64,000 nt of DNA from JANNAT01 sp031384605 (GTDB lineage: Bacteria > Pseudomonadota > Alphaproteobacteria > Rhodobacterales > Rhodobacteraceae): contig JANNAT010000030.1 of assembly GCA_031384605.1 (NCBI GenBank), positions 1 through 64,000 on the forward strand, written 5' to 3'. Numbering within the stretch: position 1 is the first letter of the stretch; every line of letters begins with the position of its first letter. The notes beneath the pieces were generated by a model. It worked only from the letters and a program-made list of their open reading frames with translations. It did no database searches and was not told where the DNA came from. Made by a program: the position numbers and the translations under genes. Shown piece by piece: positions 51,801 to 60,683 of this stretch.

Positions 51801-52557
51801 GGATACTTTGTATGGCGGCGCAGGCGACGATACGTTGGAAGGCGGGACCGGGGCCGATTTTCTGGATGGCGGCGACGGGTATGATTGGGTCAGTTACGGG
51901 CGCGCAACCGCTGGTCAAACCATTGATCTGGAACGTCCTGTCCGCAACAGCCCAACGGCTGCGGGCGATGTTTTCAGCCGTATCGAGGCGCTGCGCGGCA
52001 GTGGGTTTGGCGATGGGTTGCATGGCAACTTTGACGCCAATCATTTCGACGGGGGGGCGGGCAATGACACCTTATCGGGGCGCGGCGGGAACGACACGCT
52101 GTCAGGCGGCAACGGCAATGATGTGGTATACGGCGGTGAGGGTGCAGATTGGCTGGCGGGCAACAGCGGCGCTGACCGTCTGTTTGGTGAAGGCGGGGTT
52201 GACGTTTTGCTGGGCGGCGATGGCAATGACACGCTTGACGGCGGGGCGGGCGATGACCTGCTGACGGGCGGGCTGGGGGCGGATCAGTTTCGCCATGACG
52301 GGCTGGCGTGGCAGGGCATGGATTGGGTGACTGACTATGTGGCAGGCCAAGGCGATGCCTTGGTTTTCACCACCCCCGGCGCTGTGCGTGCGCAGTTCAG
52401 CGTATCCTTCGCGGTGGCCGAAGGCGCGGGTGGTGCGGCTGCCGAGGCCTATGTCACCTATCTGCTAACGGGCCAGCAGATCTGGGCCATCACCGACGGG
52501 GCGGCAATGGCCGACCTGATGCTGCGTCTTGGCACCACATCGTTTGACTTGCTATAA
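48835..52557 (+). CDS. Giant RTX protein with NIDO-like domain and 97-residue superrepeats
   Basis: A 1240-residue acidic, glycine-rich protein. Residues about 50-190 resemble a NIDO (nidogen-like) domain (GIDGIVSFG; DIDTRLDGE; VWVDIDASTDVVTITWQDVGFY). From about 235 to 1150 it consists of RTX nonapeptides (GGxGxDxLx) in eight superrepeats, each marked by a Tyr module (YTDAAAAIFLDL, YATATAAVRVDL and others). The last 90 residues are a likely type I secretion tail. No signal peptide. It is probably an adhesin or biofilm matrix protein; calcium binding is expected. The start may be GTG 48835 or ATG 48847. Confidence 0.85.
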   Translation: MGEAMGVIAGNGTPVTGLGGAAGYGELALARADEGSFAIDVSAVFQSGFLIGGTTYAASNLFVGIDGIVSFGSAIAGLPKNPATLTAPFIAPFLADIDTRLDGEGAESGPVWVDIDASTDVVTITWQDVGFYRRNASLTNTFQLQLYDQGGGSFDAVLRYGAINWVSGDLEGGWGGLGGTAAFVGYDLGTAAPPVSLPASGNAAALLALPQTPGNTGVAGLWVYAFGAGVPDPAGDGADTLAGSEGADTQLGLAGNDVLLGSAGADLLDGGAGMDTADYTSSASAVTADLALLAGTTGDATGDVYVAVEALIGSAFDDRLAGDGSANLLTGGAGSDVLLGRAAADTLLGGLGDDILIGGAAADRLEGGDGTDTAAYTDAAAAIFLDLTTPGLNSGDAAGDVFISIDAFAGSAFDDTLAGDGGANRLAGGGGADLLQGRAGADVLAGDAGADTLDGGTGADTLIGGEGVDYASYASGFALVLVDLATSSANKGDALGDTYSGIEGVIGTAFNDDLRGDGGDNLLNGGAGNDLLTARDGNDTIWGGFGADKLFGDGGADLLFGGDGADTITGGAGNDTLTGGAGADSLVGGDGLDVAGYSAELAALILDLVTPGLNKGAALGDRFLSIEGVAGGSGGDDLRGSAVANLLDGGAGHDRLTGRAGADTLTGGSGDDTLDGGTGADWLYGGDGTDWATYATATAAVRVDLLAPSLNSGAALGDSLISIEAVHGSALADNLAGDEAANRLDGGSGADFLAGRDGADTLFGGLGSDILYGGAGSDVLTGDTEADRLFGGGDADILSGGAGNDTLDGGAGADIFRGGLGNDWVSYSTAIGAIALDLAAPAANLGEAEGDVFAEIEAYAGSGFGDVMAGTLAANQMDGGAGADLLDGRAGNDTLRGGIGNDTLIGGAGADSLSGGDGFDYASYATAATGVKVQLTPGAAKTGDAVGDLFLSVEGIIGSAFADDLTGDAFANALDGGAGNDGLTGGAGADTLYGGAGDDTLEGGTGADFLDGGDGYDWVSYGRATAGQTIDLERPVRNSPTAAGDVFSRIEALRGSGFGDGLHGNFDANHFDGGAGNDTLSGRGGNDTLSGGNGNDVVYGGEGADWLAGNSGADRLFGEGGVDVLLGGDGNDTLDGGAGDDLLTGGLGADQFRHDGLAWQGMDWVTDYVAGQGDALVFTTPGAVRAQFSVSFAVAEGAGGAAAEAYVTYLLTGQQIWAITDGAAMADLMLRLGTTSFDLL

Positions 52558-52665
52558 CACTATCCAGACTAGGCATCGCCGCCGCCTGCCCCTATAGTTG
52601 CCACAAAGCCGGTGCATATCCTGCAAGCAGTTGAAAATTGCGTAACAATTGAAGATGTGGCCAAG

Positions 52666-54111
52666 ATGACCAAGATTACCCCTGTGCTATTATGCGGCGG
52701 CTCTGGCACGCGGCTTTGGCCACTGTCGCGCAAAAGTTATCCCAAACAATTTGCCAGATTGACGGGGGAAACCTCGCTGTTTCAACAGGCCGCAACGCGG
52801 CTTTCCGGGCCGGATTACAACCGCCCGCTGATCCTGACCAACACCGATTTCCGGTTTATCGTGGTCGAGCAACTGGCCGCGGCGCAAATTGATCCGGGGG
52901 CGATCTTGATCGAACCGCAGGGGCGCAACACCGGGCCCGCGATTTTGGCAGCGGTTCTGCAGGTGTTTGCGACCGATCCTGACGGCTTGGTTCTGGTTGC
53001 CCCTTCGGATCATGTTGTGCCCGATGTGGCGGCGTTTCGCAGTGCCGTTACTGCCGCATGCCCCGCCGCGCGGGCCGGGCGGATTGTGACGTTTGGCATC
53101 GCGCCGGACCGGGCGGAAACCGGCTATGGCTGGCTGGAACTGACAGACCATCCCGCACCGGGTGCTGCCGCGCCAATTGCCTTGCGGCGGTTTGTTGAAA
53201 AACCGGATGTGGCGGATGCCGAACACATGCTGACTGCGGGTAATTTCTTGTGGAACGCCGGGATATTCCTGTTTTCGGCCCGTACGGCATTGGCCGCGTT
53301 TCAAACCCACGCCCCGCATTTGATTGCCCCGGTTACAGCGGCATTGCAGAAGGCCAGCGTCGATCTTGGATTTTTGCGGCTGGCGGCTGACGATTGGGCA
53401 CAGGCGGAAGATATCTCGATTGACTATGCGGTGATGGAAAAGGCGGGCAATCTGGATGTGCTGCCTTACGGCGCCGGGTGGTCTGATCTGGGCGATTGGG
53501 ATGCGGTGTGGCGCGAAGCCAGTTTGCTGGATGCGATGGGCAACGGGCTAACGGGGGATGTGACTGTTATTGACTGCAATAACAGTCTGTTGCGCGCCGA
53601 AGCCGATGGGCAGGTGCTGGTTGCCATTGGCCTTGACGATATCATTGCCGTGGCCATGAAAGATGCGGTTTTGATTGCACCGCGCAACCGGGCACAAGAT
53701 GTCAAAGCTGTGGTTGCAAAGTTGAAAGCCAAATCAGCCCCCCAAGCCGAGACATTTTTGCGCGATCACCGACCCTGGGGCTGGTTTGAAACGCTGGCGC
53801 TGTCAGACCGGTTTCAGGTTAAACGCATCGTTGTCAAACCGGGGGCGGCCCTGTCGTTGCAAAGCCATGTCCACCGCGCCGAACATTGGATCGTGGTGTC
53901 GGGCACGGCTTTGGTGACGATTGGTGAGACTGAAACACTGGTGACGGAAAACCAATCGGTGTTCATTCCATTGGGCGCAAAGCACCGGATGAAAAACCCC
54001 GGCCGCGTGCCGATGGTGCTGATCGAAGTGCAGACCGGGGCCTATCTGGGCGAGGATGACATCATCAGATACGACGATGTTTACGCGCGTGGGCAGGGCG
54101 CGAAAGGGTGA
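52666..54111 (+). CDS. manC: Mannose-1-phosphate guanylyltransferase/mannose-6-phosphate isomerase
   Basis: A 481-residue bifunctional enzyme of the ManC/AlgA type making GDP-mannose. The nucleotidyltransferase motif LCGGSGTRLWPLSRKSYPKQF (in two overlapping halves) and FVEKPD are present; the C-terminal cupin domain (about 360-475: RPWGWFETL; KPGAALSLQSHVHRAEHW) is the isomerase part. The start at 52666 gives the usual family N-terminus; the GTG 18 codons upstream is less likely. It follows the RTX gene and precedes ugd in opposite direction; all fit surface polysaccharide synthesis. Confidence 0.93.
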   Translation: MTKITPVLLCGGSGTRLWPLSRKSYPKQFARLTGETSLFQQAATRLSGPDYNRPLILTNTDFRFIVVEQLAAAQIDPGAILIEPQGRNTGPAILAAVLQVFATDPDGLVLVAPSDHVVPDVAAFRSAVTAACPAARAGRIVTFGIAPDRAETGYGWLELTDHPAPGAAAPIALRRFVEKPDVADAEHMLTAGNFLWNAGIFLFSARTALAAFQTHAPHLIAPVTAALQKASVDLGFLRLAADDWAQAEDISIDYAVMEKAGNLDVLPYGAGWSDLGDWDAVWREASLLDAMGNGLTGDVTVIDCNNSLLRAEADGQVLVAIGLDDIIAVAMKDAVLIAPRNRAQDVKAVVAKLKAKSAPQAETFLRDHRPWGWFETLALSDRFQVKRIVVKPGAALSLQSHVHRAEHWIVVSGTALVTIGETETLVTENQSVFIPLGAKHRMKNPGRVPMVLIEVQTGAYLGEDDIIRYDDVYARGQGAKG

Positions 54112-54120
54112 GGACGTATA

Positions 54121-54269
54121 AGAAACGCTCCGGTGGAGCGTTTCTAGTCCGAACGCACGCGCAAACCTGCGCGGGCCGGGTGGTAGGATAACACCATCGC
54201 ACCCTCGGCGGGAGGTGAATCCCGCCCCAGTTTCATCTTGCACGCCCGCCGATTGGGGGCAAATCTGAC
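54121..54269 (+). repeat. Hairpin-headed intergenic repeat, copy 2
   Basis: A perfect 11-bp hairpin (AGAAACGCTCC 54121-54131 with GGAGCGTTTCT 54135-54145) is followed by CGAACGCACG, ACCTGCG and GGGCCGGG and ends in GGGGGCAAATCTGAC. Flank and end match the element at 28558-28780, but the first stem differs in both arms. It lies between the convergent manC and ugd genes. Confidence 0.7.
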
Positions 54270-54293
54270 AAGATAAGGCCGGGTCGATAATCC

Positions 54294-55598
54294 CTACCGC
54301 CCCACCGCGACATAGCTTTCAAACCCCGCCGCCTTTGCCTCATCTGCGGAATAGATATTGCGCAGATCGGCCAAGCGGGGCGTTTCCATCTTGCGCGACA
54401 ACCGTTCCAGATCCATCGCGCGAAATTCGTTCCATTCGGTCAGGATCACCACCAGATGCGCGCCTTGGGCGGCCTGATAGGGCGTGTCCATCCATTTCAC
54501 CCCCGGCAACAACGCCTCGCCTTCGCGCTGACCCTGCGGATCAACCACCCGCACTTTTGCGCCTGCGCCCACAAGCGCGGGCACAATCGTCAAAGACGGG
54601 GCTTCGCGCATGTCATCGGTGTTGGGCTTGAACGTCACGCCCAAAATGGCAATGATCTTGCCATTCAGCACGCCATCACATTGATCAATGATCTTGTCGA
54701 TCATGCGGCGTTTGATTTCCTCGTTTACTTTGATCACGGTTTCGGTGATCTGCATCGGCACCGAATGATCCTGCCCGATCCGCGCCAAAGCTATGGTATC
54801 TTTGGGAAAACAACTGCCGCCATAGCCGGGGCCCGCGTGCAGAAACTTGTTGCCGATGCGCCCGTCCATGCCCATGCCTTTGGAGACATCCTTGATATCT
54901 GCCCCCACCCGTTCGCACAGCGCCGCGATTTCGTTGATGAAGGTGATCTTGGCGGCCAGAAACGCGTTGGCGGCGTATTTGATCATCTCGGCCGATTCCA
55001 ACCCGGTGTAAACCACAGGGAATTCGCGCAAAAACAACGGGCGGTAAACATCAGCCATCACTTTGCGCGCACGCGGGGATTCCACACCCACAACCACGCG
55101 GTCGGGATGCATGAAATCGTCAATCGCGGCCCCTTCGCGCAGGAATTCAGGGTTTGAGGCCACATCAAAGCTGGCATCGGGATTTGCGGCAATTGCGGCC
55201 GCCGCCACTTTGCGGTTGGTGCCGACGGGCACTGTTGATTTGGTGACTATCACTGCATATCCGGTCAGTGCGCGGCCAATTTCCGCCGCAGCCGCCATCA
55301 CATAGGTCAGATCGGCATGGCCATCGCCGCGCCGTGTGGGGGTGCCCACTGCGATGAACACCGCATCCGCACCGGCCACAGCCGAGGCCAGATCAAGCGT
55401 AAACGACAGCCGCCCGGCACTGACGTTCTTTGCCATCAGCGCCTGCAGTCCCGGCTCAAATATCGGCACTTCGCCTGCGTTAAGGCGATCAATTTTGCCG
55501 GGGTCTTTATCTACACAAACAACATCATGGCCAAAATCCGAGAAACAAACGCCAGACACCAAGCCGACATAGCCTGTGCCGATCATGGCAATTTTCAT
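54294..55598 (-). CDS. ugd: UDP-glucose 6-dehydrogenase
   Basis: A 434-residue dehydrogenase making UDP-glucuronate. The NAD motif GTGYVGLVSGVCFSDFGH, the substrate region FLREGAAIDDFMHPDRVVVG and the catalytic Cys in GPGYGGSCFPKD are all present. The length fits the TuaD/RkpK group. It adds UDP-glucuronate to the set of activated sugars from galE and manC, all pointing to an acidic surface polysaccharide. Confidence 0.94.
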   Translation of the reverse strand: MKIAMIGTGYVGLVSGVCFSDFGHDVVCVDKDPGKIDRLNAGEVPIFEPGLQALMAKNVSAGRLSFTLDLASAVAGADAVFIAVGTPTRRGDGHADLTYVMAAAAEIGRALTGYAVIVTKSTVPVGTNRKVAAAAIAANPDASFDVASNPEFLREGAAIDDFMHPDRVVVGVESPRARKVMADVYRPLFLREFPVVYTGLESAEMIKYAANAFLAAKITFINEIAALCERVGADIKDVSKGMGMDGRIGNKFLHAGPGYGGSCFPKDTIALARIGQDHSVPMQITETVIKVNEEIKRRMIDKIIDQCDGVLNGKIIAILGVTFKPNTDDMREAPSLTIVPALVGAGAKVRVVDPQGQREGEALLPGVKWMDTPYQAAQGAHLVVILTEWNEFRAMDLERLSRKMETPRLADLRNIYSADEAKAAGFESYVAVGR

Positions 55599-55744
55599 AT
55601 TTTACAGCCCCAAATCAACGCTCTCTCTATCTAGAAAGGCCCCGCGCCGCTGTCAAATGCCAAGAGGCCACAAAAGCGGCCCCTGACAATTTAGTGCCAC
55701 CTTCGGGCGGTGCAGTGTCAAGCAGGGCTTGGACGCATCAATCG

Positions 55745-56608
55745 CTAAAACAGCGCCGTGATCAGCACAAATCCATCGCCGCCGCGTCCGCCAAGCCCGC
55801 CAGTGGTTCCGCCGCCACCACCGCCGCCGCCAGACCCACGCCCGGCGTTTCCGCCCGCGCCACCAATGCCCGTATTGCTCGATCCCCCGCCCGATCCGCC
55901 GCTAAATGTCAAAGGTGCCCACAACTCATAACCAGCGTTGCCTATGAATGACCCGGCAAGCCCACCTGCGATGGTCGGGCACAGGCCTGTGCTGGTCACA
56001 GCGCCGCCGGCAAAGTCTGCCGAGGTTGTGCCTGCACCGCCAGCCCCCCCACAGGTAAAGACACCGCCCAGACCCCATGTTATTGCAACGCCCGCACCAC
56101 CTGCGACGGCACCACCCGCACCACCGCCCAAGCCAGCACCGCCGAGACCAACCCCCAATGCGCCATAAGTAGAGGTTGACGCGGTGCCCGAAGCACCGCC
56201 ACCACCAACAGCAGCGCCTGTGCCATTTCCCCCGGCACCGCCACCCCCGGCCCCCAGCAGAAGGTTTGACTGAACGAAAGAAGGCAATACTGTAACTCCG
56301 GAAGCCCCCCCAGCCAGCGCATTTCCACCAACGCCTGCATAAACATACAGCGTCTTGGGCAACAGCACTGTTGGCACAAAAAGCCGGACTATCGCGCCCG
56401 CCCCTCCGCCACCGCCGCCGCCGCGGGCAGCAGCAGCCGCCGCCGTAAACCCGTTGCCGCCGCTGCCGCCGCCGCCTATTGCGATCATCTGCAGCGCTAC
56501 CGCGCCTTCTGGCACCGAGTAAGTGTGGCAAGAGTTTACCGCCAGACCCACGGGGTCAAACCGTCGGGTTTGCCCTGCCTCTTTCGGCAAATGAAACGGA
56601 AAGCTCAT
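55745..56608 (-). CDS. Glycine-rich tail-fibre-tip-like protein
   Basis: A 287-residue protein, over 35% Gly by eye, with long poly-Gly/Ala stretches ending in GGLGGRGGDGFVLITALF. The N-terminal 60 residues (FDPVGLAVNSCHTYSVPEGAVALQM) look like a small beta domain. Gly-rich sandwiches of this type occur at the tips of phage tail fibres. Its start overlaps the previous gene's stop by one base; the three genes 57033-58955, 56608-57021 and 55745-56608 form one operon. Function inferred from context. Confidence 0.6.
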   Translation of the reverse strand: MSFPFHLPKEAGQTRRFDPVGLAVNSCHTYSVPEGAVALQMIAIGGGGSGGNGFTAAAAAARGGGGGGGAGAIVRLFVPTVLLPKTLYVYAGVGGNALAGGASGVTVLPSFVQSNLLLGAGGGGAGGNGTGAAVGGGGASGTASTSTYGALGVGLGGAGLGGGAGGAVAGGAGVAITWGLGGVFTCGGAGGAGTTSADFAGGAVTSTGLCPTIAGGLAGSFIGNAGYELWAPLTFSGGSGGGSSNTGIGGAGGNAGRGSGGGGGGGGTTGGLGGRGGDGFVLITALF

Positions 56609-57021
56609 CAGTAATCGCCCCCCATTGCTGTGACGGCATATCCGCCAGCAACGGCGGTGCCCAAGGTGACGTTGATCTTGTATCCCGGCGGAACAGGGAT
56701 GTTCAGCGGCAGCTCTAACCCCGGCAGCGCGCCAACTTCGCTGATCGTTGTGGCGGGCAGACCGACTTCACCGATCAGCGCGTTGTTTACAGCCGTCACA
56801 TTTGTCAGCCCATTGTTCAAAAACACACGTATGACAGACGCCACGTTGGTGCCGCGCGGGCGAATGATCAGCTTTTGAATATAAGACCCGTTGGTCGCAT
56901 CTGCGCTGAACACGGTATCAACCGTGCCGGTGCCATCCTTGGCGATATTGGCGGCTGTCAGGCCATTTACCCAAGCTGCGCGGGCGATTTTTGAAAATAT
57001 TGGGGCGGTATTGCTGGCCAT
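56608..57021 (-). CDS. Small beta-rich protein of the tail-fibre-like operon
   Basis: A 137-residue, mostly beta protein (VDTVFSADATNGSYIQKLIIRPRG; PVPPGYKINVTLGTAVAGGYAV). Similar short proteins lie next to fibre genes in phage-like elements. No definite family was recognised. It begins 11 bases after the DUF2793 gene and overlaps the glycine-rich gene by one base. A structural or fibre-attachment role is inferred from position. Confidence 0.55.
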   Translation of the reverse strand: MASNTAPIFSKIARAAWVNGLTAANIAKDGTGTVDTVFSADATNGSYIQKLIIRPRGTNVASVIRVFLNNGLTNVTAVNNALIGEVGLPATTISEVGALPGLELPLNIPVPPGYKINVTLGTAVAGGYAVTAMGGDY

Positions 57022-57032
57022 GTTCGTTGCTC

Positions 57033-58955
57033 CTAGTTGAAGAAGATTTGTTGTTGCATGGCCAGTGGCAGGCCGTATCTGACGGCTGAATCAAGGGTCC
57101 AGACCGTGCCGGTGTCGCTGACGATGACATCGCCTTTGGCCCCGTCGGTTACCCCACCGCCGCCGCTGGCGGGTACTGCCCATGTGCCGTCTGCGCGCAG
57201 AAAATTCGCAGTGCCACCCCCTGATGCGGGGGCCAGACCAGCATCGCTTGCCGTGACCAGCGTCAAGGTCGCGTCTGTGCCTGTGTCGCTGGAAACGACC
57301 CGGGTTGCCGCGTTATAGGTCAGATTTGTTGCGCCACCGCCGCCAGACACCGTTGCCGGAACCCAGGCAGTGCCATCCCACTGTGGCACTTGGTTCAGGG
57401 TTGCCGATGATTGGCTTAACGCCGAAAGCGGATGCGTATGCGCGGTGGGGGGGTCACCTGCGAACTGAATGTCGCCGTCTGAAACGGCGGTGTTGAATTG
57501 GGCCTTGGTGCCCGCAATACCGGCGATAGAGGTTTGATCGCCCGTATTGGTGCCACTTGCTGTGCCTGAAAACGTGCCCGATTGCGCGGCCAGCGATCCA
57601 AGGCCCAAGACCGTGCGCTGGGCCGTGGCATCCACTGCCGTGAACACCGCGCGCCCGGCAATTGTGCTGTCGGTGATCTGTGCGGCTGGAATGGCGATGG
57701 CCACCTGCCCCGCCGCTGTGGTCAACCCCTTGGCATTGGTGGTAAAGGTCACCGCCTGCGCGGCACTGCCAAATGATCCGGGGGTGCCGTTTACCGTGGC
57801 AAGTGTCAAAGCTGTGGCCCCGGTCACATCGCCGGTATGGGTGGCGTTGCTTACCTTGGCGGTGTTGGCTGCGACCGCAGCGTTTGCCGCCACAGCCGCA
57901 GAAAGATCGCTGATGGTCGCGGCAAGCTGCGTGCCCGTGTGCGTAGATCGGTCGCGCAAGGCCGCATCGGATGCGTTCACCGTGGCCCCATCGGCCACAT
58001 TCAAAACCCCCCGCACCTGCGCCGCTGTCAGGTCTTCGGGCGCGCCACTGCCCGCTGTGCTGCGGCCTTTGATGGTGGCTGTCGCCACAGATGCCAACTT
58101 GGCATTGCCGATGACGCCGGCATCAATCGTCCAAACCGCCCCGGTGCCAGTGACAGTAACATCGCCCTTATCGCCATCGCTGACGCCGCCAGCAGCCGTC
58201 GCAATCACGACCGAGGAGCCATTGCTGCGCACTTTCACTTCCGATGTCGTCGTGTTCAGCCAGATCGTGCCATCGGCAGGGCTGACCGGATCGCTGGCTT
58301 GCCCGCCCATTCGCAATGCGGCGGGCAAGGTGATTTGCCCAGTCGCCCGCGCCACCGTCATCGCGGTGAAAAACGCCGATCCATCCGGGCTGACCTTGAT
58401 GCCAAAATCATCGCTGCCCATGGTGCCCATTTCGGCACGGCCCGAAAATCCGCTTTGAAACAACAGACTGGCCGTATCGGTTGCCGCCGCCTTGTTCACT
58501 TTTACCTGATGACCGGCCCCCGCGTTGTTCAACAGCGTCGCGGGCGAGGATACCGCCAACCGGTTGGTCGCATCCGCCGTAGCCGACACGCCCAATTGGC
58601 CAACGGACAACGGCGCTTCGGACAAAGTGGCCCAAGTGGTGCCGTTGAACGCAGCCACCGCCGCCTCATCCGCCACCCAGGCCCGCCAGCCGGCACGGGG
58701 CGTGATGAATTGCCAAACCCCATCTTCATAAAGGGCGATTTTACCCGTCTGGCCCGCCCAAGCCCCCGTTGCCGCAGCTGGTACGATATAGCGATCCCCC
58801 GCCACTGCCGCCGGCGGGGTGGCAAGGCTGCGGTCCAGCACGGCCAGTTGAACGATGATGTCCAACAGCCGAAGCGCTTCGTTATGGGTGACGTGCTTTT
58901 GCGCTTGGGCTGGTAAAATCAGGGGCAGCGACAGAATTGTCGATGTATCGGGCAT
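57033..58955 (-). CDS. DUF2793 tail-fibre-like protein
   Basis: A 640-residue protein. Residues about 5-130 match DUF2793 (LSLPLILPAQAQKHVTHNEALRLLDIIVQ; VAGDRYIVPAAATGAWAGQTGKIALYEDGVWQFITPRAGW). The rest is a long, repetitive, Ala/Thr/Gly-rich beta stretch (GDVTVTGTGAVWTIDAGVIGN; HTGDVTGATAL) typical of trimeric phage tail fibres. As I recall, the tail-fibre protein of the Rhodobacter capsulatus gene transfer agent is encoded away from the main GTA cluster and has a DUF2793 domain. The start at 58955 follows GGAGG. No capsid or terminase genes are near. Confidence 0.72.
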   Translation of the reverse strand: MPDTSTILSLPLILPAQAQKHVTHNEALRLLDIIVQLAVLDRSLATPPAAVAGDRYIVPAAATGAWAGQTGKIALYEDGVWQFITPRAGWRAWVADEAAVAAFNGTTWATLSEAPLSVGQLGVSATADATNRLAVSSPATLLNNAGAGHQVKVNKAAATDTASLLFQSGFSGRAEMGTMGSDDFGIKVSPDGSAFFTAMTVARATGQITLPAALRMGGQASDPVSPADGTIWLNTTTSEVKVRSNGSSVVIATAAGGVSDGDKGDVTVTGTGAVWTIDAGVIGNAKLASVATATIKGRSTAGSGAPEDLTAAQVRGVLNVADGATVNASDAALRDRSTHTGTQLAATISDLSAAVAANAAVAANTAKVSNATHTGDVTGATALTLATVNGTPGSFGSAAQAVTFTTNAKGLTTAAGQVAIAIPAAQITDSTIAGRAVFTAVDATAQRTVLGLGSLAAQSGTFSGTASGTNTGDQTSIAGIAGTKAQFNTAVSDGDIQFAGDPPTAHTHPLSALSQSSATLNQVPQWDGTAWVPATVSGGGGATNLTYNAATRVVSSDTGTDATLTLVTASDAGLAPASGGGTANFLRADGTWAVPASGGGGVTDGAKGDVIVSDTGTVWTLDSAVRYGLPLAMQQQIFFN

Positions 58956-59032
58956 GCATAACCTCCGCAAACGCTGTGAAGGCCACCTTAGGCAAACGGC
59001 ATTAACGGGGGTAAAGTGCTGCGCGCGCTGGG

Positions 59033-59935
59033 TCAGACGAGGGGGGTATTGGCCATTGCGGCTTCGCGCGCATCACGTGCATCGCGCCAGCTGACCCAGG
59101 AAATTGCCCCGATGATCAACGCCCCGCCCAGCAGAACAAAGCCGTCAACGGCTTCGTCAAACACCACCGCCCCCAAAGTGGTGGCCCAGATAAGTTGCAC
59201 GAATACAACTGGTTGCGTCACCGCAAATGGCGCTGCCTGAAACGCCCGCGTCATCAGATAATGCCCCAAGGTGGCCAAGGCCGCCACAAGCGCCAGCCAC
59301 CCCATTTGCGCCATCGTCACCGGCACCCAGACCCATGCCGCAATCGGCGCAAGGCCAAGCGTCACGCAGATCGACAATACTGCCACCACGACCGTTGGAG
59401 CCACTGCAGCCGTCAGTTGCTTGGCGAAAAGATAGCTGGCTGCAAAACAAATGGCCGCACCGATTTGCGACAGGTGGCCGGAATTCACCGGCTCAACCCC
59501 CGGACGCAGCACGATCAGCGCGCCAATCGCCGCCACAGCCACTGCGCCTATCCTGCGGCGCGTCATCTTCTCGCCCAGCAGCAATGCCCCGGCAATCAGC
59601 AAGATAACCGGGTTCAGATAGCCAATCGCCGTGGCATGGGCAACCGGAATGCGCGCCATGGCATAGAACCAAAACAGCACCGCCGCCGTATGCGCCACCC
59701 CGCGCCACGCAAACAGGCGCAGGGTTTGCGTTGAAAAGCTGGCCCGGCGCACCGCAGGCAGCACCGGCAGCAACAGCACAACGCCAAAGGCAAACCGCAA
59801 AAACGCCGATTGTGCTGCGGGCAGATCAGTGCCCAGATAGCGCACAATGCCGTTCACGCCGACAAATGACAGGCCAGAGGCCAGCATCCACAAAACGCCC
59901 TGCAGCGGGCGACCACTATCAGGTTGATATGCCAT
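59033..59935 (-). CDS. EamA/DMT-family transporter
   Basis: A 300-residue membrane protein with ten helices in two EamA halves, of the drug/metabolite transporter family. The start at 59935 (MAYQPDSGRPLQGVLWMLASG) gives the usual first helix; the frame opens about 31 codons earlier. Each EamA half has the family look (FLRFAFGVVLLLPVL; LNPVILLIAGALLLGEKMTRRRIGAVAVA). Substrate is unknown. It follows argO by 20 bases on the same strand, so co-transcription is possible. Confidence 0.85.
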   Translation of the reverse strand: MAYQPDSGRPLQGVLWMLASGLSFVGVNGIVRYLGTDLPAAQSAFLRFAFGVVLLLPVLPAVRRASFSTQTLRLFAWRGVAHTAAVLFWFYAMARIPVAHATAIGYLNPVILLIAGALLLGEKMTRRRIGAVAVAAIGALIVLRPGVEPVNSGHLSQIGAAICFAASYLFAKQLTAAVAPTVVVAVLSICVTLGLAPIAAWVWVPVTMAQMGWLALVAALATLGHYLMTRAFQAAPFAVTQPVVFVQLIWATTLGAVVFDEAVDGFVLLGGALIIGAISWVSWRDARDAREAAMANTPLV

Positions 59936-59955
59936 AGCCGCGACCAGAACCGCAA

Positions 59956-60561
59956 TCAGCCGCCAAAGGCAAGCCCTGCCGCGATGGCCCACATGGTAAT
60001 ACCCACCACCAGCTCTAGCACTACCCAAGCTTGCGGATTGGCAAAAACCGGGGCCAACAGCCGCGCGCCGTAGCCCAGCGCCACAAAGAAACTGGCCGAT
60101 CCCGCCGCCGCCGCAACCGCGAACACCGCCTGATGCGGGGCATACTGCGCGGAAATCGACCCGATCAGCGCCACCGTATCAAGGTAAACGTGCGGATTGG
60201 CCCATGTCAGGATCAGGCAGGTGGTGATCACTTTGCCCAAGGATGCCGATGCGCCGGGTGCTGGTTTCAGGGCCTCACCGCCGCGCAGGGCCGCGCGAAA
60301 CCGCAACGCCCCGTAAACCAGCAAAAACGCCACACCGCCCCAGCGCATTGCCTCGCCAAACCATGGCAGTCGGGCTGATACCAACCCAAATCCCGCCACC
60401 CCCGCCGCCATCAACACGGCATCAGACAGGGCACAGGTCAGAACAACCGCGCCCACATGTTCGCGCCGCAAGCCTTGTCGCAGCACAAAGGCGTTCTGCG
60501 CGCCGATGGCCAGGATCAGACTGATGGCCACCAGATAGCCTTGGATCGCGGTTTCAAGCAT
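59956..60561 (-). CDS. argO: LysE/ArgO family amino-acid exporter
   Basis: A 201-residue six-helix exporter of the LysE family, ArgO branch, which exports arginine and/or lysine. The opening AISLILAIGAQNAFVLRQGLRREHV and TWANPHVYLDTV are typical. It diverges from an ArgP-like LysR gene with about 120 bases between, the classical argO-argP arrangement. Confidence 0.92.
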   Translation of the reverse strand: MLETAIQGYLVAISLILAIGAQNAFVLRQGLRREHVGAVVLTCALSDAVLMAAGVAGFGLVSARLPWFGEAMRWGGVAFLLVYGALRFRAALRGGEALKPAPGASASLGKVITTCLILTWANPHVYLDTVALIGSISAQYAPHQAVFAVAAAAGSASFFVALGYGARLLAPVFANPQAWVVLELVVGITMWAIAAGLAFGG

Positions 60562-60683
60562 CGGTCAGCCCCACTGTATTTTTCTGAAGCAACACCTGCA
60601 CCCCCATATCTATTTTGCTTGACCTAACAAGGCAGCATAGCTTCAATCCAGTTAATCTTTCTTCGCTCTATTAAGGCGTGCTA

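Noticed and set aside
49600..52300. Dense short DNA repeats that could suggest a CRISPR or satellite array
   Set aside because: The repeats encode RTX nonapeptides in one long frame and are too variable at DNA level, with no spacer structure.
55745..58955. A prophage
   Set aside because: Only fibre-like genes are present; no integrase, terminase, portal, capsid or lysis genes and no attachment repeats are seen on either side.
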